64,000 bases of DNA from Oscillospiraceae bacterium (GCA_017427265.1 JAFRTG010000021.1:1-64000), one strand, 5' to 3'. Shown: positions 35,921-43,418, counted from the stretch's first letter. Program-made: numbers and translations. The notes: generated from the sequence alone by a model not told the origin.

Positions 35921-37237
35921 ATGGCAGATTTGAGAGTTGATACAAATAAAATGACCGATTATGCAGATCGGATCGACGTTGCCAATCAGCGGATTGCGAC
36001 GCTGGACAGGCAGCTGAACAGCCTGTATTTCAGTTTTGGTCTGCTGGATGTTTTCCGGATTATACAGGCGGATATGCTGCTGAGCTACAGCAGCACGCTG
36101 CAGCAGTGCAGCTCGTATCTGCGGGAAACAGCAGCGACTTTTGAAACGATTGAGCGGACGCTTGCTGCACAGGATCCGCTGAACTTTGATCCTTCGGTGC
36201 TCCTGAACACAGTTTCGTTTAATCCGGTGGTTCCGGATTGGATGCATATCGGTCTGACGCCGCAGGAGCTGTTCGGCAACCCGCTGATTATGCTTGGATG
36301 CGCAACGCTTTCCCCGCTGACGACAATGATTATCCGGAATTTTGTGACGGATAACTTTGAACACGACGGCCATTTCAATTTTAATATATTGGATGAAAAC
36401 GGACATCTCACGCTGGAGGGCATCGACATCTGGGGCATGTTCAGCAACAAGGATTCGCTTTGGTCCATTGAAGGCGAAGGCGATTTCTGGGATGATTTGC
36501 TTCATCTTCACGGCGGCATAGGTGCGATGACAGGCGGTGTCTGGGGCGAAGGCCGTTATCAGTTCTATAACAGTGAAACCGGCGAGTTCCAGCCGGGAGC
36601 GGCAGTGAATCTGGAGGGGGAAGCAGCTGTACTCCATATTTTCGGTGACGGCCGTTTGGGAGACGATCAGTTCGGTGAAGGTGCATCCATTGATCTGAAC
36701 GGCGCTTATGCCTACGCCGGCGGAGACTTCCGCGGCGGATATATCGGAGAGGATGCTTACGGTACGGATATTTACGGTGTCACGGCGAGAGGCGGCGCGA
36801 TTGCAAGTGTGTTCCATGGCGGAGCGACGTATACACTCACGATCGGCGGCGTTGATATTACGTTCGGTGCAGGATATGATTACCTCGGCGCCGGCGGTGA
36901 CTTTGATTATGGAATTACGAACCGCGGTGTGAACGGTACCGGAGAAATTGCCTGGGGAGGCGGAATATCGGTCAGCCTGGGTATTGACTGGACTGATAAC
37001 CGTGATATCTGCAACTTTATTGATGAAGGAGTGGACTGGGCGCTTGACCAGGGCGAAACTTTCTATAACAATGTTACAGATGGCTGGAACACCGTTGTTG
37101 ATTTCGGACAGAGTGCAGTGGAGACCGGCGTCGATATGTGGAATACCGGCGTTGATACGGCACGCGACTGGTGGGATTCCGGCATGGATACTTTGCAGGA
37201 AGCCGGAGAAAACGTCCTTGATTTCCTCCATATCTGA
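35921..37237 (+). CDS. Glycine-rich candidate T7SS effector with N-terminal targeting-like module
   Basis: A 438-residue protein. Residues 1-85 (MADLRVDTNKMTDYADRIDV..., LDRQLNSLYFSFGLLDVF, QADMLLSYSSTLQQCSSYL) match the C-terminal ~85 residues of the lipase at 22108. A linker region to ~190 follows, then a Gly/Tyr/Asp-rich beta-repeat (GGDFRGGYIGEDAYGTD, TLTIGGVDITFGAGYDYLGA) to ~355, and an amphipathic C-terminus with repeated W-x-x-G-V-D (VDMWNTGVDTARDWWDSG). No signal peptide and no known catalytic motif. A pore-forming or membrane-active toxin would fit the glycine-rich beta repeats and the amphipathic end, but the function is unknown. Confidence 0.75.
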   Translation: MADLRVDTNKMTDYADRIDVANQRIATLDRQLNSLYFSFGLLDVFRIIQADMLLSYSSTLQQCSSYLRETAATFETIERTLAAQDPLNFDPSVLLNTVSFNPVVPDWMHIGLTPQELFGNPLIMLGCATLSPLTTMIIRNFVTDNFEHDGHFNFNILDENGHLTLEGIDIWGMFSNKDSLWSIEGEGDFWDDLLHLHGGIGAMTGGVWGEGRYQFYNSETGEFQPGAAVNLEGEAAVLHIFGDGRLGDDQFGEGASIDLNGAYAYAGGDFRGGYIGEDAYGTDIYGVTARGGAIASVFHGGATYTLTIGGVDITFGAGYDYLGAGGDFDYGITNRGVNGTGEIAWGGGISVSLGIDWTDNRDICNFIDEGVDWALDQGETFYNNVTDGWNTVVDFGQSAVETGVDMWNTGVDTARDWWDSGMDTLQEAGENVLDFLHI

Positions 37238-37267
37238 TCTACTATAATAATTTTTTGAGGTGTAAAT

Positions 37268-37576
37268 ATGAAAAAACTGTTGCCGCTTGGTTCGGTTGTA
37301 CTGCTGAAAAATGCAAAAAAACGTGTGATGATCTGCGGAAGAGTGCAGCGCGAGGTCGAAACGGAAAAGTATTACGACTATTCGGGCTGTCCGTATCCGG
37401 AAGGAGTCATTGATTCCAGACATATGGTTCTGTTTAGTAATGAGGATATCGCCAAGGTGTTCTTTATCGGCTTCCAGGACGGCGAGGAGCTTGCAATCCG
37501 CAAGTTCTTCAACGAGATGGATGAAAAGGGCGCCTTCAAGGATAAGGAGCTGAATCAGAATGAAGATCAGAATTGA
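37268..37576 (+). CDS. DUF4176-family protein
   Basis: A 102-residue protein, MKKLLPLGSVVLLKNAKKRV..., with CGRVQRE, YDYSGCPYPEG and IAKVFFIGFQD: the DUF4176 pattern. This family is repeatedly found beside LXG and other T7SS effectors in Firmicutes, and its role is unsettled (an accessory or immunity-like protein has been suggested). Follows the glycine-rich effector by 30 bp with GAGG upstream and overlaps the next WXG-like gene by 17 bp. Confidence 0.88.
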   Translation: MKKLLPLGSVVLLKNAKKRVMICGRVQREVETEKYYDYSGCPYPEGVIDSRHMVLFSNEDIAKVFFIGFQDGEELAIRKFFNEMDEKGAFKDKELNQNEDQN

Positions 37577-37859
37577 TACCGGAGCTGTCCGGCAGGGTGC
37601 GCAGAACATTCAGCGGATGAACAATGAGATGCGCAACCGCTCTGCGATCATGGAAAATGCCATCGCGCGGATGGACGGCACCTGCGACAGCGCGGGCGTT
37701 GACCGTGCTGTCGGGGCACTGCGGGAAATGCGTGCGACGATGATGCCGCAGCGCCACCGCGCCATTGAGCGGTTTGTCACGTTTCTCAATTCGCAGATCG
37801 CAAGCGGATATGAAGCAGCGGAAACCAAGAATATTTCGCTTGCCGCAGAGTTTGAATAA
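37560..37859 (+). CDS. WXG100-like protein 5 lacking the Trp
   Basis: A 99-residue helical protein of WXG100 length, with the export signal Y-x-x-x-E (YEAAE) near the end. The turn that should hold WXG reads RMDGTCDSAG: the Trp is missing, while a Gly is retained. Its start lies inside the DUF4176 gene (17-bp overlap), with AAGGAG at 37543-37548 inside that gene, 11 nt before the ATG. Eleven bp separate it from a WXG100 with an intact W-T-G, its likely partner. Confidence 0.82.
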   Translation: MKIRIDTGAVRQGAQNIQRMNNEMRNRSAIMENAIARMDGTCDSAGVDRAVGALREMRATMMPQRHRAIERFVTFLNSQIASGYEAAETKNISLAAEFE

Positions 37860-37870
37860 GAGGTGCGATT

Positions 37871-38182
37871 ATGGCTGTAATTGAAATCAATTATGCAGAA
37901 CTGGAGCGTGCAGCAGATGCTGCCGCAGAGTACCGCAGACAGCTGGAGCGCCTGATGAATTCCTCGAATCAGGAGATGCAGCAGATCGGACATATCTGGA
38001 CCGGTCCGGACAGCGCAGAGACGCTGCGCATCTGGAATACGGAAATGCAGGAAGGCTCCCGCTATAAGAAGATGGTCAAGGCACTGGAAAGCTATGAGCA
38101 GTATATCCGGTGCATGGAAAGAACCTATCAGGCAGCACAGGCTGCTGCTGTTGAGCGTGCACGCTGGCTTGGTGTGTTCTGA
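37871..38182 (+). CDS. WXG100-family protein 6
   Basis: A 103-residue protein with the canonical W-T-G turn (IGHIWTGPDSAET) and helices rich in Ala/Glu/Arg. No Y-x-x-x-D/E at its end (ARWLGVF); the partner upstream carries it. Last gene of the T7SS locus; a strong hairpin follows. GAGGTG lies 7 nt upstream. Confidence 0.9.
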   Translation: MAVIEINYAELERAADAAAEYRRQLERLMNSSNQEMQQIGHIWTGPDSAETLRIWNTEMQEGSRYKKMVKALESYEQYIRCMERTYQAAQAAAVERARWLGVF

Positions 38183-38190
38183 CACGGACA

Positions 38191-38238
38191 AAAACAAAAT
38201 GCCCCGGAGCGGTCTGAGAAAACTGCTCCGGGGCATTC
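38191..38238. terminator. Hairpin at the end of the T7SS locus
   Basis: AATGCCCCGGAGC pairs with GCTCCGGGGCATT (stem 38199-38238). The A-rich side (AAAAACAAAA) is to the left, so the U-tract would follow it only in a minus-strand transcript. On the plus strand it is a strong stem without a U-run, but by position it probably ends the operon. Confidence 0.6.
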
Positions 38239-38298
38239 CTGCTGTCCGGTATGAGCCGGAAGGTTTGATGAATCAGAAAATACGCCGTAAACGGCCCT

Positions 38299-38345
38299 AG
38301 GCTCCCCGCAACCGGTGAGGTTACAGCACCGGCTTCGGGGAGCCT
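38299..38345. terminator. Second strong hairpin after the T7SS locus
   Basis: AGGCTCCCCG and CCGGTG pair with CACCGG and CGGGGAGCCT around AGGTTACAG, with an internal loop. No U-run. 38346-38700 holds no gene that I can support. Confidence 0.5.
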
Positions 38346-38736
38346 TGCCTGGATTCTGCCGGGGGGCGGCAAAGTCAGGCACGAGCCTCCATCCAAACTA
38401 CATGAAAGAAGAAGTAAAGCAGAAAGAAACAGATCTGTGCGGATGCCGCACAGCAGAAAGCCGTCCGTTTTCGGTTCGGCAGTCTGACCGGAAATTTCAG
38501 CCGGCGCTGATTCAGAAGCCGTTTCCGGAGACCGTTGTCCCCGGCCGGCAGCTTCTGAGGAGATTCAGCGTTCATGACCGTTTATCAGGCCGGAACGATG
38601 TTATATCAACATATAAAACAAATGCAAACATTTTGAATTGCTTGCGATTGGCGCCCGGAAAACCACGTATTGCGGTCGATTTTCACGACGCTTTGTTTCC
38701 CTTGCAATATCATCATAACACATTTCTCCGAAAAAA

Positions 38737-38876
38737 GCAATATTTTGCGACAGAAAGCAATATATCGTGACGAAATGCAATATACGGCGACGAAATGCAG
38801 ATTTTCAGTGCTGAGATGCAGGTTGTATTTCGTCCGCGATGACTGCATTTCGTCGTCAGAAAAACTGTATTTCATC
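38737..38876. repeat. Phased direct/inverted repeat array upstream of the LytTR regulator
   Basis: GCAATAT-type units start at 38737, 38757 and 38777 and a GCAGAT unit at 38797: an exact 20-bp period, the later ones written GACGAAATGCA. Past a centre near 38818 the same motif recurs inverted as TG(T/C)ATTTC(G/A)TC at 38824, 38844 and 38866. The array ends 11 bp before the -35 box of the regulator. It looks like a multi-site operator for a dimer bound on one face of the helix. Confidence 0.7.
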
Positions 38877-38886
38877 CGCGACGAAC

Positions 38887-38916
38887 TTGACAAACAGGAT
38901 TCCGGCGTGCTATAAT
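38887..38916 (+). promoter_or_regulatory. Promoter of the LytTR regulator gene
   Basis: TTGACA (38887-38892), 18-bp spacer, TGCTATAAT with the -10 at 38911-38916. Confidence 0.8.
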
Positions 38917-38953
38917 AAGATTGCTGAAAACAACGCGGAAAGGCGGGTTTTAT

Positions 38954-40678
38954 ATGTCTCTGCACGGTTCTATCGCTATCATCTTTTCAGATTTCAAAAA
39001 CGACTACAACGACGGCTATGTTCTCGGCATCCAGAAACAGGCAAATACATACGGCTACCGCACATTCACCTTCTCCATGCTGCAGGCCAGCGAGCTCTAT
39101 ACCAACGAGGAGGACTGGGTTTTTCAACTCATTGACTATGACAAATATGACGGTGTCATCTTTGTTGAGCACACGTTTTCGACGCATAAAAATCTGATTC
39201 CCCCGATCGAGGAATCGCTCCGGAAATACTGCCGCTGCCCGGTGGTTGTCATCGGAGATTCTCAGACACTGCCCAATGTGGTGCGGCTTGACAACAAGGA
39301 ACGATTTGAGCGTGTCGCGGAGCACCTGATCGAGGTGCACGGGTGCCGCAATATTTACTGCCTCGGCGGTGATAAAAATATTGCGGATGAACGGCTGGAG
39401 GGCTTTACAGAGGTGATGAAGCGGCACGGGCTGCCCTGCGGGGAAAGCAATGTGCTTTACGGCGGATACTGGATTCCCTGCGCGGAAGCACTTGCAAAGG
39501 ATATTGCATACGGCGCTGTGGAAAAGCCCGACGCAGTCATGTGCGTGAATGACGAGATCGCATATGCACTCATCAAGCAGCTGTTTTTCTTTGGCCTGCG
39601 TGTTCCGGAGGATTTACTTGTCACAGGCTATGACAATTCCTCCCATGCCTCAAACGGTGCACTGACGATTACCACATTTCCCGCAGATACACAATATTGC
39701 GGATGCAGAGCCGTTGCGCTGCTTCATTCGCTCATCAAGGGCTGTGCGCCGGAACAGCTCAAGCCCAAGCCGCAGAGCGTCATCACAGGCGAAAGCTGCG
39801 GCTGCGGCCGCAAGCGGATGCTGAATATCCGTGCAAAGCTGGATGCGCTGCAGAAGGAAGAAACAGCCAATATGGAATTCCGGAACAGCCGCTTTGAGGA
39901 GAAGCTCTACAAGGTCACCTCGCAGAAGGAGCTCTCGCTGTTTATCAAGAATCACAAGTATCTGATCCGCGACCAGATCAGCGTCAGCGTGAACCTGATG
40001 CAGCGCAATGCAGAACAGGCGACCTGCATCTATCTGAAGGATTTTCTGATAAACGGCGAAACAGCGACATTTTGTGCAACAGATATTTATCCGGAAGTAT
40101 TTTCGTTCGGTACCATTAAAAACATACATGTTGTCCCGCTTGTCTTTGACAAGATGATCTACGGCTTTATGACAATCGGCTACGGAGAGCAGAATGTCTA
40201 TACAAATCATGCAAAGGTTTTTGCGAACCGCATTGCAATCAGCATTGAGATGCTGCGCGTCCGTCTGCGGGATGATCCGGACGAATGCGTCAAGCTCGGC
40301 GAGCCGAAACCGGAGTGCGTTTCGAGGGCGGTGGAGGCCAAGAAAACCTCTGCGACGATTCTTGTGATCCGGAACGGCTCCATGACAAAAGTGCCGCTTG
40401 AAAATGTGCTCTATTTTGAAGCATACGAAAAGCGCGTTTTTGCTGCGCTGAAAACCGGAAAATATGAAATCAAGCAGCGGCTGTTTGAACTGGAGGAGCT
40501 GCTTGAGGACAAGAACTTTTTCCGGATTTCACGGTTTGTGCTGGTCAATATGGATAAGGCGGTCGGATATAAAATCGGCTTTGACAGAGGATTGCTGGCG
40601 GTTATGGCCAACAAGGAGGAGCTGCGCGTTTCCAGAATGCACTGCGAGGAGTTCAAGAAAAGACTGGAACGTACATGA
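38954..40678 (+). CDS. Hybrid regulator: LacI-type sensor domain without HTH + C-terminal LytTR DNA-binding domain
   Basis: A 574-residue cytoplasmic regulator. Residues ~5-290 are a periplasmic-binding-protein-like fold as in LacI/GalR effector domains (IAIIFSDFKNDYNDGYVLGI, DGVIFVEHTFS, PDAVMCVNDEIAYALIK, VTGYDNSSHA). No LacI helix-turn-helix precedes it. A CGCG-bearing junction (GESCGCGRKRM) leads to a GAF-like region (~340-430), and the last ~105 residues are a LytTR domain (VLYFEAYEKRVFAALKTG, LEDKNFFRISRFVLVNM). It probably binds a sugar-like ligand and switches transcription through LytTR. It sits directly upstream of the C39-like array and downstream of a repeat array, so control of itself and the array is plausible. 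Start at ATG 38954; the GGCGGG before it is a weak site. Confidence 0.85.
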   Translation: MSLHGSIAIIFSDFKNDYNDGYVLGIQKQANTYGYRTFTFSMLQASELYTNEEDWVFQLIDYDKYDGVIFVEHTFSTHKNLIPPIEESLRKYCRCPVVVIGDSQTLPNVVRLDNKERFERVAEHLIEVHGCRNIYCLGGDKNIADERLEGFTEVMKRHGLPCGESNVLYGGYWIPCAEALAKDIAYGAVEKPDAVMCVNDEIAYALIKQLFFFGLRVPEDLLVTGYDNSSHASNGALTITTFPADTQYCGCRAVALLHSLIKGCAPEQLKPKPQSVITGESCGCGRKRMLNIRAKLDALQKEETANMEFRNSRFEEKLYKVTSQKELSLFIKNHKYLIRDQISVSVNLMQRNAEQATCIYLKDFLINGETATFCATDIYPEVFSFGTIKNIHVVPLVFDKMIYGFMTIGYGEQNVYTNHAKVFANRIAISIEMLRVRLRDDPDECVKLGEPKPECVSRAVEAKKTSATILVIRNGSMTKVPLENVLYFEAYEKRVFAALKTGKYEIKQRLFELEELLEDKNFFRISRFVLVNMDKAVGYKIGFDRGLLAVMANKEELRVSRMHCEEFKKRLERT

Positions 40679-40709
40679 GCAAAAAAATAATAATCCTTTC
40701 TGATATCAC

Positions 40710-40738
40710 TTGACAATTCTGCTTGTATTTGCTATAAT
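40710..40738 (+). promoter_or_regulatory. Promoter of C39-like gene 1
   Basis: TTGACA (40710-40715), 17 bp, TATAAT (40733-40738). The initially transcribed region has the GCTTTCA box and a 23-nt palindrome at 40747-40769. Confidence 0.88.
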
Positions 40739-40746
40739 AGAATGGC

Positions 40747-40769
40747 TTTCATGAGCGGCCGCTATGAAA
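40747..40769 (+). promoter_or_regulatory. Leader palindrome with GGCC centre (copy 1)
   Basis: TTTCAT-g-AGC-GGCC-GCT-ATGAAA: arms pair, GGCC in the centre. It begins 8 nt after the -10 box, as do the copies before genes 2, 4 and 8. Confidence 0.75.
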
Positions 40770-40838
40770 ATATCTTGCACAATCATTTGCATACGTTCAA
40801 AAACAAATGCACATTTTGTATCAGAAAGGAAATTTACG

Positions 40839-41402
40839 ATGAAGAAAATGAATCTGTTCAAAAAACTGGCCGTCTGCCTTTCAGCAGGTGCGCTCCTGTC
40901 TGCTTCGGTTTCCGCAGCGGCAGCGCCGGTCGGATACAGCATTCCCGGCAGCTTTACGGTCAGCCCGTTTACGACGCCCGGTGCGACGAATATTTCCGTC
41001 TGCGTGCACACCATGCTGACCTATCTTGCAGGCAGCTCGCCGTCTCATGCAGATATCAATGCAGGCCTCAGCATCATGACAATTCCGTCTTATCTGAATT
41101 CGCATCAGAGAAGACACCGCTATGTGCAGGCCGCGAATCCGACGCTCACCGACTTCAAGCACATGGTCTGGTACGACATTGTGACCTGCCAGGTGCCGAC
41201 GCTGATGCGGATCTCCGGCTCCGGCATTGCCAGATGGTACTATTCGCCGGTCGGCAACGGCATCATGGTCACCGGCATTACCAGCGACAAAATGCAGGTG
41301 AAAATCGCTGACCCGATGGGCTATGTGGCAGCAGGTTGTCCGGTCTATTATTCCAAGCCAACAGCAGTTGTACAGAGCTATACGCACTGGATCTGCTATT
41401 GA
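40839..41402 (+). CDS. Secreted C39-like protein 1 (catalytic residues lost)
   Basis: A 187-residue exported protein, first of eight tandem paralogues with a papain-like C39 fold. Signal peptide residues 1-27 (LAVCLSAGALLSASVSA); no prodomain. In active paralogues the core reads Q...YCxPAC and GHCI. Here the region reads TNISVCVHTMLTYLAGS: the nucleophile Cys and the oxyanion Gln are gone, and the His loop is GNGIMVTGI. The scaffold is kept (IADPMG, final THWICY). So this is a pseudoenzyme, perhaps a binding protein or inhibitor. Start at 40839 follows AGAAAGGAAA; a longer reading from 40764 crosses the leader. Confidence 0.8.
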   Translation: MKKMNLFKKLAVCLSAGALLSASVSAAAAPVGYSIPGSFTVSPFTTPGATNISVCVHTMLTYLAGSSPSHADINAGLSIMTIPSYLNSHQRRHRYVQAANPTLTDFKHMVWYDIVTCQVPTLMRISGSGIARWYYSPVGNGIMVTGITSDKMQVKIADPMGYVAAGCPVYYSKPTAVVQSYTHWICY

Positions 41403-41440
41403 TTTGCTGCGGCAACTATTAAAAATCCGATGATATGAAC

Positions 41441-41562
41441 AGAGCCTTCCGGCTGAACCGGGTATCGGCTTTCAGGACATATGTGCCTGTGCGGCGCACA
41501 GTTTTGCACCTATGGCATTGAAAAACAGCTGATCCTGCGATTTGGCCGGACAGGCTCTTTTT
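41441..41562 (+). terminator. Terminator of C39-like gene 1
   Basis: AGAGCC...CCGGC pairs with GGCCGG...GGCTCT across a long loop, followed by TTTTTG (T-run 41558-41562). Confidence 0.65.
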
Positions 41563-41645
41563 GTTGTATTTGAAATATACAATTCCTATAATTTCAGAGC
41601 AAAAAGTTGTAAGGATATGTGCAAAAATAAATATATCAAAAGGGG

Positions 41646-41674
41646 TTGACAAAGGTAACAAATCAGAGTATAAT
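41646..41674 (+). promoter_or_regulatory. Promoter of C39-like gene 2
   Basis: GGGGTTGACA with the -35 at 41646-41651, 17 bp, TATAAT at 41669-41674. Confidence 0.9.
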
Positions 41675-41682
41675 AAAATTGC

Positions 41683-41705
41683 TTTCATGAATGGCCATTA
41701 TGAAA
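41683..41705 (+). promoter_or_regulatory. Leader palindrome with GGCC centre (copy 2)
   Basis: TTTCAT-g-AAT-GGCC-ATT-ATGAAA. Compared with copy 1 the AGC/GCT pair is replaced by AAT/ATT, i.e. both arms changed together. Confidence 0.78.
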
Positions 41706-41780
41706 ACAATGACTACTTAATTAACCACAAAACTGTTAAATCATAACACTACTACGTTTCAGAAAGGAATTCAAATCGAC

Positions 41781-42509
41781 ATGAGAATGGCAATGTTCAA
41801 GAAGATTGCGGTTTGTGTTTCTGCAAGCGCACTGCTGACGTCGTTTTCTGCGACGATGGCATCTGCGGCGAGCACAAGCGATGACAATGCAAAAGTCACT
41901 GCGAGCAGCTATGCTGCTTACACCAAATCTTTGGCCAAGGCTGATCAGGCTATGATCGCTGCAAAGGAAGCAGCGTGCAAAAAGCTGGCCGCCAATAAGA
42001 CGCAGACGGGTCAGGCAGCGACACTGACGAGACTGAAAAACTTTACGATTTATATGCAGGAGGAAGACAATTACTGCGGACCTGCGTGTGTTAAGAGCGC
42101 TCTTAAATACCTTGCCGGCTCGTCTCCAAGCCAGACGACGATTCATAAGGCGATCAACATGGATATCACCAGAATCCCTGCTTATGTGAATGCACGGCAG
42201 AGCAAGAATGGTTATGTTCTGAAAAAACTTTCTTCTAACAACAGCACCAGAACTGCTGATCTGAAGGAAAGAATCGGCTATGACATCAATGGACATAAGG
42301 CCCCGGTCTTCTTGCGGATCGACGGTACGAGTTCGTCCAACTGGTACTATGCGACAGCCGGACATTGCATTCTTGCGACCGGCATCTATACCGACGGTTC
42401 TAAGATTCAGATCGCGGATCCGCTTGGAAACAGACTGCCGGGCTGCCCGTATTTCTACATCAAGGACGTAAGCGTAGTTGCACGATTTACGACACATCTT
42501 GTGTGGTGA
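41781..42509 (+). CDS. Secreted C39-like cysteine-peptidase-fold protein 2
   Basis: A 242-residue exported protein: signal peptide to about residue 30 (ending ASAAS), a helical Ala/Lys-rich prodomain to ~85 (YAAYTKSLAKADQAMIAAKE), then the C39-like domain. The catalytic set is present: oxyanion Gln and nucleophile in YMQEEDNYCGPACVKSALKY, His in AGHCILATG, Asp in IADPLG. Other family landmarks are PSQTTI, RIPAYVNARQS and NWYYATA. The C-terminus is THLVW, where paralogues have THMCW. A secreted, zymogen-like cysteine peptidase is the likely activity; the target is unknown. AGAAAGGAA precedes the ATG. Confidence 0.85.
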   Translation: MRMAMFKKIAVCVSASALLTSFSATMASAASTSDDNAKVTASSYAAYTKSLAKADQAMIAAKEAACKKLAANKTQTGQAATLTRLKNFTIYMQEEDNYCGPACVKSALKYLAGSSPSQTTIHKAINMDITRIPAYVNARQSKNGYVLKKLSSNNSTRTADLKERIGYDINGHKAPVFLRIDGTSSSNWYYATAGHCILATGIYTDGSKIQIADPLGNRLPGCPYFYIKDVSVVARFTTHLVW

Positions 42510-42719
42510 TTAAAAACCAGTCAAGATTAAGGTAATATATTGCTTTTAAGCGAGAAGCGGATTTGTATGCTTTCGCTGCTGCCTTTCCGGCTTCGGCGCA
42601 CCTGTGCATCACCCGCGGACTGATCAACTCACAAAACAATATTACCTTTTACTTCCAAACCGAATACCTACAATACTACAACCAAATTTCAAACTACATT
42701 TAGAAAGGAATTCAATATT

Positions 42720-43418
42720 ATGAAAATGTCTATGATGAAGAAAATCGCTGTCTGCGTTTCCGCCGGTGCAATGCTCACCGCTTTCTCCGCAACCATGGCC
42801 TCCGCTGCAAACGATGACTATGCAAAGGTTGGCAATTATGCTGCATATACACAGTCTCTCACCAAAGCGGACAAGGCTGCAATCGCCGCAAAGGAAGCTG
42901 CAAGCAAGCAGCTGGCTGCCGCTGCAACAGATTCCGGTAAGGCTGCAACGCTGAAAAAGCTCAGCATCACAATGTATCAGCAGGAGACTGACTACTACTG
43001 CGTACCGGCCTGTGTCAAGAGCACGCTGATGTTCATTGCAAAGAAGTCTCCGTCTCAGGCGACAATTCACAATTACACGCAGCTGGACTTCACCAAGATT
43101 CCGGCATACGTCAATGCGCGTCAGAAGAAGAATAAGTACGTTCTGGTGAACAAGCCGACGCTGGCGACACTGAAGAACGATATCTACAGCAATATTGTGA
43201 ACACAAAGGTTCCGGTATTCCTGCGCATTTCCGGTACGACTTCCGCGAACTGGTACTATTCTACAAGCGGTCACTGCATCCTTGCAACCGGTATCTACAG
43301 CGATAAGTCCAAGATCCAGATCGGCGATCCGCTTGGCAAGAGAGTGGCAGGCTGCCCGTATTTCTATGTCAAGAGCGCAAGCGTTGTCAAGGGCTTCACA
43401 ACGCATATGTGCTGGTAA
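42720..43418 (+). CDS. Secreted C39-like cysteine-peptidase-fold protein 3
   Basis: A 232-residue paralogue with signal peptide, prodomain (YAAYTQSLTKADKAAIAAKE) and an intact catalytic set: YQQETDYYCVPACVKS, SGHCILATG, IGDPLG. Ends TTHMCW. Unlike genes 2, 4, 7 and 8, no GGGTTGACA-type promoter is seen in the 210 bp upstream; an ATTGCTTTT box stands at 42539 without a clear -35, so transcription may come from gene 2. Ribosome binding site GAAAGGAA is 9 nt from the ATG. Confidence 0.85.
   Translation: MKMSMMKKIAVCVSAGAMLTAFSATMASAANDDYAKVGNYAAYTQSLTKADKAAIAAKEAASKQLAAAATDSGKAATLKKLSITMYQQETDYYCVPACVKSTLMFIAKKSPSQATIHNYTQLDFTKIPAYVNARQKKNKYVLVNKPTLATLKNDIYSNIVNTKVPVFLRISGTTSANWYYSTSGHCILATGIYSDKSKIQIGDPLGKRVAGCPYFYVKSASVVKGFTTHMCW

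Noticed and set aside
38402-38770. Possible 122-aa gene before the LytTR regulator
   Set aside because: No ribosome binding site, no recognisable domain, and it runs into the repeat array.
38737-38876. CRISPR-like or IS terminal repeats
   Set aside because: Units are short, degenerate and inverted about a centre, with no spacers and no transposase; a regulator-binding array is the better reading.
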